64,000 bases of DNA, taken from positions 1 to 64,000 of the forward strand of contig DAIRGA010000008.1 in assembly GCA_036794825.1 (NCBI GenBank), read 5' to 3'. The DNA comes from RZYY01 sp036794825 (GTDB taxonomy: Bacteria > Bacteroidota > Bacteroidia > Bacteroidales > 4484-276). Positions 25,358 to 33,338 of this stretch are shown in pieces; within the stretch, counting starts at the first letter, position 1; each line of letters starts with the position of its first letter. Position numbers and translations under genes: made by a program. Under the pieces are notes generated by a model. The model made no database searches, had not been told where the DNA came from, and was given only the letters and a program-made list of their open reading frames with translations.

Positions 25358-26530
25358 ATGAATGCGATAAGAAAATTTGTGGACAAGATCAAACCGGATT
25401 TTCAGAAAGGAGGCCGATTCCAGTACCTTCATTCTACATTCGATGCATTTGAGACTTTTCTTTTCGTGCCCGATAAAACGACCACAAACGGTAGCCATAT
25501 CCGTGATTACATGGATATGAAACGAACGATGAGTATGGTGGTTTTGGCACTGGTTCCCACGTTGCTATTCGGAATCTGGAACGTTGGCTATCAACATTAC
25601 CTGTCGCATGGAGTAGAATCCACATTGTGGCAAAATGTGATTTTTGGAGCCTGGAAAGTATTGCCAATCCTTGTGGTTTCGTATGCGGTTGGTTTAGGAA
25701 TAGAGTTCGCCTTTGCGCAAATGCGTGGTCATGAAGTGAACGAAGGATTCCTTGTTTCCGGATTTTTAATTCCATTGATCGTACCGCCTGATACACCTCT
25801 GTGGATGGTTGCACTGGCTACCGCTTTTGCAGTCGTAATAGGGAAGGAAGTTTTTGGCGGAACCGGTATGAACATCGTCAATCCGGCTCTTACAGCACGT
25901 GCTTTCCTTTTTTTCGCCTATCCGCAGGATTTGTCGGGCGATAAGGTATGGATAGCCGAAAAAGCTGATGCATACTCGGGAGCGACACCGCTCGGACAAT
26001 TGTTAACCAACGAACCCATTACCTCGCTGCCCAGCGCCTCTGATATGTTCTTCGGTTTCATACCTGGCTCAATAGGCGAAACCTCAACTTTCCTGATTCT
26101 TTTAGGAGGCCTGTTCCTCATTTTAACGGGTATTGGGAGCTGGAGGATTATGCTTTCAGTATTTGCCGGTGGTTTTGGTCTGGCATTGCTCTTCAATGTC
26201 TTGGGTCCTGTAGTAGCTCCAGAGAATAGTTACATGGCTATCCCGGCTTACTATCACCTGATTATGGGAGGTTTTGCTTTTGGAGCGGTTTACATGGCAA
26301 CCGATCCCGTTAGCGCTGCACAAACCAATACAGGAAAGTGGATTTATGGTTTACTGATTGGCGTGATGGCCGTACTGATAAGGGTGTTGAACCCAGCCTA
26401 TCCGGAAGGGATGATGCTGGCAATTCTCCTGATGAATGTATTTGCCCCGCTGATTGACCATTATGTGGTGGAAGCCAATATCAAGAAAAGGCTGAAAAGA
26501 TTTCAAAAAGCCCAAATTGCAACAACTTAA
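25358..26530 (+). CDS. nqrB: Na+-translocating NADH:quinone reductase subunit B
   Basis: 390 residues. Integral membrane subunit with about ten transmembrane helices (many of them between 55 and 380), carrying covalent FMN on the Thr of SGAT: here T210 in AYSGATPLG. It contains the sodium channel and riboflavin site and passes electrons on. The GGTGMNIVNPALTARAFLFF and ATDPVSAAQT segments are typical. Spacing to nqrC 12 nt. Confidence 0.98.
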   Translation: MNAIRKFVDKIKPDFQKGGRFQYLHSTFDAFETFLFVPDKTTTNGSHIRDYMDMKRTMSMVVLALVPTLLFGIWNVGYQHYLSHGVESTLWQNVIFGAWKVLPILVVSYAVGLGIEFAFAQMRGHEVNEGFLVSGFLIPLIVPPDTPLWMVALATAFAVVIGKEVFGGTGMNIVNPALTARAFLFFAYPQDLSGDKVWIAEKADAYSGATPLGQLLTNEPITSLPSASDMFFGFIPGSIGETSTFLILLGGLFLILTGIGSWRIMLSVFAGGFGLALLFNVLGPVVAPENSYMAIPAYYHLIMGGFAFGAVYMATDPVSAAQTNTGKWIYGLLIGVMAVLIRVLNPAYPEGMMLAILLMNVFAPLIDHYVVEANIKKRLKRFQKAQIATT

Positions 26531-26542
26531 AAAATCAAAAAG

Positions 26543-27310
26543 ATGTTTAGCAACAGATACATTTATACCTATGCATCGGTGATGGTAGTCATTGTTGCGG
26601 CGGTGTTATCCACGGCTTCACAGGTTTTGAAGCCTTTCCAGGATAGCAACATAAAGAACGAGAAATTTCAGGGAATTCTGAGCGCTGCTGAGGTTAAAGT
26701 TTCCCGTGCAGAAGCCAGTGAAGCCTATAAAAAGTACATTGTTGAAGAGTTAGCCATTGACTCTGAAGGAAATGTGGTAAGTCGGTATGCCGATGGTAAG
26801 CTTGTTGAAGGCAACATCAGGCCATTTGATGTCGTACTGAAAGATGAACTTCGTCTCAAGCAGGATGCCAAAGCCGGAAAGGCCAGGCGTAAACCTGTTT
26901 GGCCTTTGTACATCATGAACCACGACGGCGTAAAACAGTATATTATACCATTGCATGGAGTCGGACTATGGGGGCCGGTGTGGGGAAACATCGCTTTCAA
27001 CAGCGATTTTAATACGGTTGCCGGTAGCTCCTTCGACCACAAATCCGAAACTCCGGGTCTTGGCGCCGAGATCAATACCCCCTGGTTTCAGGAAGAGTTT
27101 AAAGGAAAACAGATTTTTGATCAAAATGGAAATTTTGTTTCCATCACCGTAGTAAAAGGTGGTGTATCCAACAGCTCAATCAACCCATTGCACGGTGTTG
27201 ACGCCATTTCCGGAGGTACAATCACGAGCAACGGAGTTTCAGAAATGCTGGCAAATTGCCTTGAAAATTACGTTCCATTCATCAAGAAAAATTTAACGAG
27301 CCATGAGTAA
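26543..27310 (+). CDS. nqrC: Na+-translocating NADH:quinone reductase subunit C
   Basis: 255 residues, one N-terminal transmembrane helix (about 8-28) and a periplasmic FMN domain. The covalent FMN acceptor motif SGGTITS places the flavinylated Thr at 226; the second position of the usual SGAT is Gly. The motif HGVGLWGP, TPGLGAEI and KGGV segments are typical. The last 8 nt overlap nqrD. No ApbE flavin transferase gene, needed for attachment, is in the window. Confidence 0.97.
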   Translation: MFSNRYIYTYASVMVVIVAAVLSTASQVLKPFQDSNIKNEKFQGILSAAEVKVSRAEASEAYKKYIVEELAIDSEGNVVSRYADGKLVEGNIRPFDVVLKDELRLKQDAKAGKARRKPVWPLYIMNHDGVKQYIIPLHGVGLWGPVWGNIAFNSDFNTVAGSSFDHKSETPGLGAEINTPWFQEEFKGKQIFDQNGNFVSITVVKGGVSNSSINPLHGVDAISGGTITSNGVSEMLANCLENYVPFIKKNLTSHE

Positions 27311-27947
27311 TACCAAAGAATCTTTATTCTCCCCCAAAAATGTAAAACTGCTCACAGCACCGCTGGGACGTGAAAATCCGATAACTGTTCAGGTTCTCGG
27401 CATTTGTTCCGCACTTGCTGTTACAGTAAAGCTGCAACCCGCTTTTGTTATGGCCGTATCTGTGATGGCTGTGCTTGCAGTTGGGAACGTTTTAATTTCC
27501 TTGCTTAGAAAAACAATTGCCCCGCGTATCCGCATTATTGTTCAGCTTGTAATTATAGCAGCGCTTGTAATCCTGGTGGATCAAGTGCTTAAAGCTTTTG
27601 TTTACGACATCAGCAAACAACTGTCGGTATTTGTTGGCCTCATTATTACCAACTGTATTCTCATGGGACGATTTGAAGCTTTCTCGATGAGCAACAAGCC
27701 CTGGCCATCCTTCCTCGACGGAATCGGAAACTCTGCCGGCTACGGAATCATTCTGATAGTAGTTGCATTTTTCCGCGAATTGCTTGGATCAGGAACCGTA
27801 TGGGGATATCATGCTATCCCTCAGTTTATGTACGATATCGGATACAAAAACAATGGATTGATGATTTTGCCTCCGATGGCGCTTATCGTAGTTGGGATCA
27901 TCATCTGGGTTCAGCGGTCAAAAGACAAAGAACTAATTGAAGAATAA
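27303..27947 (+). CDS. nqrD: Na+-translocating NADH:quinone reductase subunit D
   Basis: 214 residues with six transmembrane helices. Conserved cysteine-bearing membrane segments FVGLIITNCILMGR (Cys in a half-helix near 118) and GICSALAVTVKL (Cys near 37) belong to the NqrD/NqrE pair that holds an intramembrane [2Fe-2S] cluster between the two subunits. The GSGTVWGYHAIPQ stretch is typical. Overlaps nqrC and is followed by nqrE after 47 nt. Confidence 0.97.
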   Translation: MSNTKESLFSPKNVKLLTAPLGRENPITVQVLGICSALAVTVKLQPAFVMAVSVMAVLAVGNVLISLLRKTIAPRIRIIVQLVIIAALVILVDQVLKAFVYDISKQLSVFVGLIITNCILMGRFEAFSMSNKPWPSFLDGIGNSAGYGIILIVVAFFRELLGSGTVWGYHAIPQFMYDIGYKNNGLMILPPMALIVVGIIIWVQRSKDKELIEE

Positions 27948-27994
27948 AGTCCTGTTGATCAATTAAATGCAAAACTGAAAAATACAGAAATAAT

Positions 27995-28612
27995 ATGGAA
28001 AATCTGATAAGCATATTCGTTCGGTCAATTTTTATTGACAACATGATTTTCGCATACTTCCTCGGAATGTGCTCCTACCTGGCAGTTTCCAAAACAGTGA
28101 AGACTTCCGTCGGACTTGGAATTGCTGTGGTATTTGTGCTCGGAATTACAGTGCCGGTGGATTACCTGATCAACAACTATCTGCTTAAAGCTGGTGCGCT
28201 CACATGGCTATCACCTACATTGGCTGATGTTGATCTTAGTTTCTTGAGCTTTATCATTTTTATCGCTGTAATTGCATCAATGGTTCAGTTGGTTGAAATG
28301 GTAATCGAAAAATTTGCGCCAGCCCTTTATACCTCTTTGGGTATTTTCCTTCCGTTGATTGCGGTCAACTGTGCTATTCTTGGCGGTTCGCTGTTCATGC
28401 AGGAGCGAGAATACGCCAACATTGCCGAGGCAACTTCTTTCGGATTAGGATCGGGAGTTGGCTGGTTCCTCGCTATTGTCGGAATCGCCGCCATCCGTGA
28501 AAAGATCAGGTACAGCCAGATCCCTGCGCCACTCAGAGGACTGGGTATTACCTTTATCATTACTGGCCTGATGGGCATCGCCTTTATGAGTTTTATGGGA
28601 ATTAAACTGTAA
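27995..28612 (+). CDS. nqrE: Na+-translocating NADH:quinone reductase subunit E
   Basis: 205 residues, six transmembrane helices. The paired Cys-bearing segments AYFLGMCSYLAVSK (Cys near 26) and PLIAVNCAILGGSLF (Cys near 121) are the NqrE counterpart of those in NqrD, making up the membrane iron-sulfur site. The TFIITGLMGIAFMSFMGIKL C terminus is typical. 27 nt before the nqrF ATG. Confidence 0.97.
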   Translation: MENLISIFVRSIFIDNMIFAYFLGMCSYLAVSKTVKTSVGLGIAVVFVLGITVPVDYLINNYLLKAGALTWLSPTLADVDLSFLSFIIFIAVIASMVQLVEMVIEKFAPALYTSLGIFLPLIAVNCAILGGSLFMQEREYANIAEATSFGLGSGVGWFLAIVGIAAIREKIRYSQIPAPLRGLGITFIITGLMGIAFMSFMGIKL

Positions 28613-28639
28613 TTGAGAACCTTTAAACACTTTACCAAT

Positions 28640-29896
28640 ATGGTTTTAGCAACAAGTATCGGAGGTATTATCGGAGTAAGTGTGATCATATTTTTCACCA
28701 TTATTATTTTGCTGGTGGCGTTGCTGCTCTATGCCCGTAAAAAGCTTACCCCTCAGGGAAAAGTCAAAATTACCATTAACGACGAGAAAGAGTTCGTTGT
28801 TGATCCGGGAAGTACGTTGCTCTCCACGCTTTCCACCCAGGGAATTTTTCTGCCATCAGCATGCGGCGGCGGCGGAACCTGTGCCATGTGTAAATGCCAG
28901 GTGCTGGAAGGTGGCGGTTCCATCCTGCCCACCGAAGTAGGTTATTTTACACGTAAGGAGCAAATGAACCACTGGAGACTCGGTTGCCAGGTGAAGGTGA
29001 GAGAAGACCTGAAAATCCATGTGGAACCAGAGATATTCGGAATCAAAAAGTGGGAATGCGAAGTGGTTTCCAATCACAATGTTGCCACTTTCATTAAAGA
29101 GTTTGTGGTAAGACTTCCGGCCGGAGAAACGCTTGATTTCAGATCAGGTGGATATATCCAGATTGATGTGCCGCCCTGTGAAGTGGATTACAAGGATATG
29201 GTCATCGAAGAAGAATACCGCGACGAGTGGGATAAGTTCAAAATGTGGGATTTGAAGATGAAAAACAGTGAACCCATTTTCCGCGCTTATTCCATGGCTA
29301 ACCATCCGGCCGAAGGCAATATCATTATGCTTAACATCCGCATTGCCACACCTCCATGGGACAGAAAAACCAATGCTTTTATGAAGGTTAACCCGGGTAT
29401 TTGTTCATCCTACATTTTCTCGCGCAAGCCAGGCGATAAGGTGACAATTTCAGGGCCTTACGGCGAATTCTTTATCAAACCAACCGACAAGGAGATGATG
29501 TTTATCGGTGGTGGCGCCGGAATGGCTCCAATGCGCTCGCATATTTTCCACTTGTTCCAAACCGAAAAAACCAAGCGGAAAGCTACTTTCTGGTATGGGG
29601 GACGCTCGCGCCGTGAGTTGTTTTACATGGAGGATTTTGAGAAAATTCAAAGTGAAAACCCGAATTTCAAATTTCATATCGCTCTTTCGGAACCAAAAGC
29701 CGAAGACAATTGGACGGGCTACACCGGGTTTATTCACCAGGTAATCCTCGACAATTACCTGAAAACCCATCCAGAGCCAGAGGAAATAGAGTATTACATC
29801 TGCGGCCCGCCAATGATGAATGCTGCTATTTTCAAGATGCTCGACGATTATGGTGTTCCAAAAGAAAACATCGCTTTCGACGATTTTGGTGGATAA
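28640..29896 (+). CDS. nqrF: Na+-translocating NADH:quinone reductase subunit F
   Basis: 418 residues from the ATG at 28640; the longer frame from a TTG at 28613 would add nine residues not seen in the family. Order: one transmembrane helix (about 10-30), a [2Fe-2S] ferredoxin domain with Cys75, Cys81, Cys84 and Cys116 (the same spacing as in other NqrF proteins), then an FAD domain (RAYSMANHPAE) and an NADH domain (GGGAGMAPMRSHIF, CGPPMMNAA). This subunit oxidises NADH and injects electrons into the complex. Last gene of the operon. Confidence 0.98.
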   Translation: MVLATSIGGIIGVSVIIFFTIIILLVALLLYARKKLTPQGKVKITINDEKEFVVDPGSTLLSTLSTQGIFLPSACGGGGTCAMCKCQVLEGGGSILPTEVGYFTRKEQMNHWRLGCQVKVREDLKIHVEPEIFGIKKWECEVVSNHNVATFIKEFVVRLPAGETLDFRSGGYIQIDVPPCEVDYKDMVIEEEYRDEWDKFKMWDLKMKNSEPIFRAYSMANHPAEGNIIMLNIRIATPPWDRKTNAFMKVNPGICSSYIFSRKPGDKVTISGPYGEFFIKPTDKEMMFIGGGAGMAPMRSHIFHLFQTEKTKRKATFWYGGRSRRELFYMEDFEKIQSENPNFKFHIALSEPKAEDNWTGYTGFIHQVILDNYLKTHPEPEEIEYYICGPPMMNAAIFKMLDDYGVPKENIAFDDFGG

Positions 29897-29924
29897 ACCA
29901 AGGATTAAGCAGAATTGAAATAAT

Positions 29925-29968
29925 AACGCCGGCGAAGTTTCTGATGAATTTCGCCGGCGTTGTTTTTA
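29925..29968 (+). terminator. nqr operon terminator
   Basis: Perfect 12-bp stem aacgccggcgaa (29925-29936) / ttcgccggcgtt (29950-29961) and a T-run gttttt. It ends the nqr operon 28 nt after nqrF. Confidence 0.92.
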
Positions 29969-30008
29969 AGCGCAAGTGAGAAAGCGCTTTTTGGTAAATT
30001 GATTCTCT

Positions 30009-31370
30009 TCAGGCCACTTTCTCTGATTTTCCATCACTGTTATCAAGCATTCTTATCGAGGTATCATGACTGGCAATATTCCCGGAGAGGAAACTTTCGT
30101 AGGCGGCCATATCCACCAGCCCATGTCCTGAAAGATTGAAGAGAATGGTTTTACGGGTTCCTTCAATCCGGCATCGCTCTGCTTCACGAATTACCTGGGC
30201 AATGGCATGAGTGGATTCGGGGGCGGGGATGATGCCTTCTGACCTGGCAAATTTCACTCCAGCCTCAAAGCATTCTGACTGATCTACCGCTGCTGCTTCG
30301 ATGAGCTGGTCCTTAAGCAACTGGCTCACGATGGCTCCCGCACCATGATAGCGCAGCCCGCCCGCATGAATTTCCGGCGGGATGAAATCATGACCCAGCG
30401 TGTACATTGGAATTAGTGGAGTAAGCCCGACCGTATCCCCAAAATCATACCGGAACTCGCCCCTGGTGAGTTTAGGACAGGACGAAGGCTCCACCGCAAT
30501 AAACCGGGTGTGATTTCCTTTTCGAAGATTGCCTCGCAGGAAAGGGAAAGTTATCCCTGCGAAATTTGATCCACCACCAAAACAGCCAATCACTACATCG
30601 GGATAGTCACCGGCTTTTTCCATCTGCAGAATTGCCTCTTCTCCTATGATGGTCTGGTGTAAAAGCACATGGTTGAGTACGCTCCCCAGCGAGTATTTGG
30701 TTTCGGGGTCTTTTGCAGCCATTTCAACCGCTTCCGAAATGGCAATTCCAAGGCTACCGGGAGAATTTGGGCTTGCAGCGAGAATTTTCCTTCCTGAATC
30801 GGTGAATGGGCTGGGCGAGGCCATCACTTCAGCACCCCAGGTGTTCATCATGGTTTTGCGGTAGGGCTTTTGATTGTAGCTCAACTTTACCATGAATACC
30901 TTCAGTCCGATATTAAAAATGCGGCTGGCAAAGGCCAAAGCGCTTCCCCATTGCCCAGCGCCGGTTTCGGTGGTCAGGTATTTTACACCCTCTTTGTAGT
31001 TGTAATAGGCCTGGGCTACTGCCGTGTTGGGTTTGTGCGATCCTGACGGGCTGACGCTTTCGTTTTTGTAGTAAATGCGCGCTGTTGATCCAATCATTTT
31101 CTCAAAATTGTAAGCTCTGACAAGCGGCGTTGGCCTCCATATTTTGTAAATGTCCTGTACCTCCTCCGGAATTTCGATGAATTGCTCCATCGAAACCTCC
31201 TGGCGGATCAGTTCCATCGGGAATAGTCCGGCAAGATCTTCCGGGCCAATTGGTTGCCGGGTTCCGGGATGCAGCGGGGGCATCGTTTTGTTGGCCATGT
31301 CGGCATGAACATTATACCATCTGGTTGGCATTTCGTTCTCGTTCAAAAAGAATTTGTTCTGTTGTTTCAT
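30009..31370 (-). CDS. trpB2: TrpB2-type tryptophan synthase beta-like protein
   Basis: 453 residues. The fold-type II PLP enzyme pattern is complete: PLP-binding Lys113 in SPSGSHKPNTA, the GAGQWGSALAFA segment, GCFGGGSNFAG as phosphate loop, and C-terminal ILFNLSGHGLVDMAAY. Length of ~450 and the N-terminal extension RWYNVHADM are those of the TrpB2 branch, which works alone or converts O-phosphoserine or indole to tryptophan without a dedicated TrpA. No trpA is adjacent. Expression is controlled by the attenuator in front of it, which ties it to tryptophan supply and supports a role in tryptophan synthesis. Confidence 0.93.
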   Translation of the reverse strand: MKQQNKFFLNENEMPTRWYNVHADMANKTMPPLHPGTRQPIGPEDLAGLFPMELIRQEVSMEQFIEIPEEVQDIYKIWRPTPLVRAYNFEKMIGSTARIYYKNESVSPSGSHKPNTAVAQAYYNYKEGVKYLTTETGAGQWGSALAFASRIFNIGLKVFMVKLSYNQKPYRKTMMNTWGAEVMASPSPFTDSGRKILAASPNSPGSLGIAISEAVEMAAKDPETKYSLGSVLNHVLLHQTIIGEEAILQMEKAGDYPDVVIGCFGGGSNFAGITFPFLRGNLRKGNHTRFIAVEPSSCPKLTRGEFRYDFGDTVGLTPLIPMYTLGHDFIPPEIHAGGLRYHGAGAIVSQLLKDQLIEAAAVDQSECFEAGVKFARSEGIIPAPESTHAIAQVIREAERCRIEGTRKTILFNLSGHGLVDMAAYESFLSGNIASHDTSIRMLDNSDGKSEKVA

Positions 31371-31392
31371 GTGCTTTATTGTTTAAAGTTTG

Positions 31393-31432
31393 ACAAAAAA
31401 AAGAGGCATGTTGCCGTAACAACATGCCTCTT
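31393..31432 (-). terminator. Attenuator terminator of trpB2
   Basis: On the minus strand a perfect 12-bp stem AAGAGGCATGTT / AACATGCCTCTT (31421-31432 with 31401-31412) runs into eight or more T (31393-31400), just 23 nt before the trpB2 ATG. The 5' arm shares bases with the antiterminator, so the two are mutually exclusive. Confidence 0.9.
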
Positions 31433-31487
31433 CGGATTTATTAGTTTATCGTGCTAACTCACATCAAAACAAGGCAGACTACGGCAA
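31411..31487 (-). promoter_or_regulatory. Antiterminator of the trp attenuator
   Basis: Leader RNA TTGCCGTA (31480-31487) pairs perfectly with TACGGCAA (31411-31418), and TGCCT (31472-31476) pairs with AGGCA (31425-31429). The partner bases lie in the loop and 5' arm of the terminator stem. Forming this structure prevents the terminator. Its upstream strand lies just downstream of the Trp codons, where a stalled ribosome leaves it free and a ribosome at the stop codon would cover it. Confidence 0.8.
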
Positions 31488-31540
31488 ATCACTTTGCTTT
31501 CGCGCCACCACCATGTCCGGATGTTTGTCAGAAAATTCAT
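31454..31540 (-). CDS. trpL: trp leader peptide with three consecutive Trp codons
   Basis: A 28-codon reading frame ATG..TAG on the minus strand. Codons 10-12 (31505-31513) are TGG TGG TGG within RTWWWRE; Trp is the rarest residue, so three in a row in a short leader ahead of a tryptophan gene is very unlikely by chance. The stop precedes the terminator stem by 21 nt. Ribosome stalling at these codons under tryptophan starvation would let the antiterminator form. It is too short to be called by usual ORF finders. Confidence 0.88.
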   Translation of the reverse strand: MNFLTNIRTWWWRESKVICRSLPCFDVS

Positions 31541-31566
31541 ACCTGTTTTTGTGTTTTTTGAGGCGT

Positions 31567-31596
31567 CAAAAATAACTATTTTTCAAAATGACCAAA
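31567..31596 (-). promoter_or_regulatory. Promoter of the trpL-trpB2 transcript
   Basis: On the minus strand TTTG (31593-31596) and TATTTTTG (31567-31574) separated by 18 nt match the Bacteroidota -33/-7 elements. Transcription would begin near 31560, 20 nt before the leader ATG. Confidence 0.75.
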
Positions 31597-31612
31597 TAAT
31601 CAGGAAATTTTT

Positions 31613-31655
31613 TTTCAAAAAAATAAGCAGGCACCCGTCTGGAGAGTACCTGCTT
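31613..31655 (-). terminator. Terminator of the secreted thioredoxin-like/PKD gene
   Basis: Minus-strand stem AAGCAGG-x-AC / GT-x-CCTGCTT (31625-31655) with a T-run ATTTTTTTG, 28 nt past the stop at 31683. Confidence 0.8.
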
Positions 31656-31682
31656 CATTTCATGATGAGTTGAAAGATGGAA

Positions 31683-33248
31683 TTATTTCTTTATCGTCAG
31701 TTTCCGGGTTACGGTGGATTTGCCATCATTAATGGCTGCATTGTAAATCCCATTTTCCAGGTTATCCAGTTGGATGTTGGTGGTGGCAGATATTTTCTTT
31801 TCGAAAACAACAGCGCCGGCCATGTTGGTAATGGTTACAAGGTAATTGCCCGGTGTTTTTAGCTCGATGGTAAACTCACCTTTGGATGGATTGGGATAAA
31901 TGTTGAAACTTGTCTGTTCTGATTCTGGAACTCCTGAACAAAGCTCTATTTCAACAGTTGATTCAGCCGAGTTGGAGCAGCCTGTTTCTCCATCCGCCCA
32001 GGTGTAGGTGATTACATGCGTACCCACTCCCGCATCAAAGGTATAGAGAATGTTATTCGACACTCCCGGCCCTGAATATGTACCACCTTCAGGATAACCA
32101 CCTGAAAGTGGGTAAACCCCAACTTCATAACATACTGTTCCAATGGGTGCAAGAGTAACTTCCGGTTGATGTAGAACTGCAATATCAACAGTGGATTCAG
32201 CAATTACAGCGTTGCAACTTCCATTTCCGGTACCGGTAAGTTTTAATGTAACCGTTGTGCCGGCATCCTGTGGCGCCGGTATGTAAGTGGGAGAAAGAGT
32301 CAGCGGATCCTGTATTGTACCTGCCCCAGTTACGATTTGCCATGAAACCATCATGGTATTTTGAGAGCTGGCATCGGTAACAGTAAAAGGTTCATTCTCA
32401 CATGTTTCTCCATTGGCTCCTGCAAATACAGCCGGTGAAGCATCCACCTGAATATAGTTCTGCTTGGTAATAGTGTTGTTGGTTGTGCCGCTGCTAACGG
32501 TTAGTTCAACATTGTATTGTCCTGGTGTTGAATAGGTTACTACTGGATTTTGCAAAGTGGAAGTGGCGGGATCGCCTCCCGGAAAACTCCATGACCATGA
32601 GGTAGGATTGCCGGTTGACTGGTCGGTGAACTGCACCTGGCCAGCGCCACAAATCTGGGTCTGGTTAGCTGTAAATCCTGCAATCATTGCGGGGGCGCAG
32701 CCTTCTAAATAAGGTCCAAAACACGCCACTGTTGGCGGCCAGCATATGTCAAACGAGAATGTTCGGTCAGGGCAGACAACTATCCAGGTAGGGTATCCCA
32801 AAAAAGGCTGACCACTAATGGCGATATTGATGGCGGCTGGTCCGCCACCCTGAGTCCCGGCACATGGATGTGTTATTCCATACTGTGCCTTGAAGTTGTT
32901 GATTTGTACATTGTTGTCGTAAGGCGACAGGCCCCAGAAATCAATTCCTTGTTGTCCGTGGCCATAATTGACGTATACAGCTTCAATAATTGCTGCAGAC
33001 GACTGACAACCGCTTCACGTGGTAAAGAACAGATCCAGCATGATCGTCTTGCCGGCATCCAGCTCGTCATAGAGCGTCCGGGTTACTCCATCAGAGTCGG
33101 TAATGGTAAAGTTGCCCATCTGATTGCGCCCCTGAATCATTGTTGTGGGCACAGGATCATCGGTCAGACACCTTCCATCAATGGTCATTTGTTGCGAAAA
33201 TGCCAAAATGGAGCTAAACAGCAGAAAAGTAAATAAGAACTTTTTCAT
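31683..33248 (-). CDS. Secreted thioredoxin-like/PKD/T9SS protein, candidate selenoprotein with in-frame TGA
   Basis: One frame of 521 residues interrupted by a single TGA (33015-33017, residue 78). Residues 1-18 are a signal peptide; about 19-175 form a thioredoxin-like domain with GKTIMLDLFFTT, then residue 78 (TGA) followed by S-G-C81-Q, and a cis-Pro-type GYPTWIV strand; next comes a PKD-like domain (WSWSFPGG, about 235-290), a second beta-rich region, and a T9SS type A sorting domain (YPNPSKGEF to the C terminus). No other stop or frameshift occurs between the start at 33248 and the stop at 31683, so the TGA replaces exactly the first residue of a CxxC redox motif. Selenocysteine is the favoured reading; a nonsense mutation is the alternative. 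Reductase or disulfide function is inferred. Confidence 0.8.
32992..33010 (-). promoter_or_regulatory. SECIS-like hairpin after the in-frame TGA
   Basis: Starting five bases after the TGA, the mRNA folds as GUUG-U-CAG-[UCGU]-CUG-CAGC: 4-bp stem, bulged U, 3-bp upper stem, four-base loop with a GU. A bulged U six bases before a loop GU is the arrangement bound by SelB in the E. coli fdhF element; here it lies about five bases nearer to the TGA than in fdhF. The fold is by eye, not by energy calculation. Confidence 0.55.
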
Positions 33249-33306
33249 AGTTTTTTAAATTTAGTGAAACATAAATTCCAGGCTAAAATAGAATAAATTA
33301 ATAACC

Positions 33307-33314
33307 TACATTTG
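33307..33314 (+). promoter_or_regulatory. -7 element of the esterase gene
   Basis: TACATTTG matches TAnnTTTG exactly and lies 24 nt before the ATG at 33339. It shows that the longer upstream reading frame (from 33312) is not the start. Confidence 0.65.
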
Positions 33315-33338
33315 CCGTTTGAATATGTGTGTCTCATC

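Noticed and set aside
32802..33014. Frameshift as the cause of the split gene
   Set aside because: The upstream (33248) and downstream (31683) parts are in the same frame; no insertion or deletion is needed, only one codon (TGA) differs.
32873..33070. Separate small minus-strand ORF overlapping the TGA of the candidate selenoprotein
   Set aside because: It is in a different frame, and its product has no domain pattern, while the in-frame reading through the TGA gives a continuous thioredoxin-like domain.
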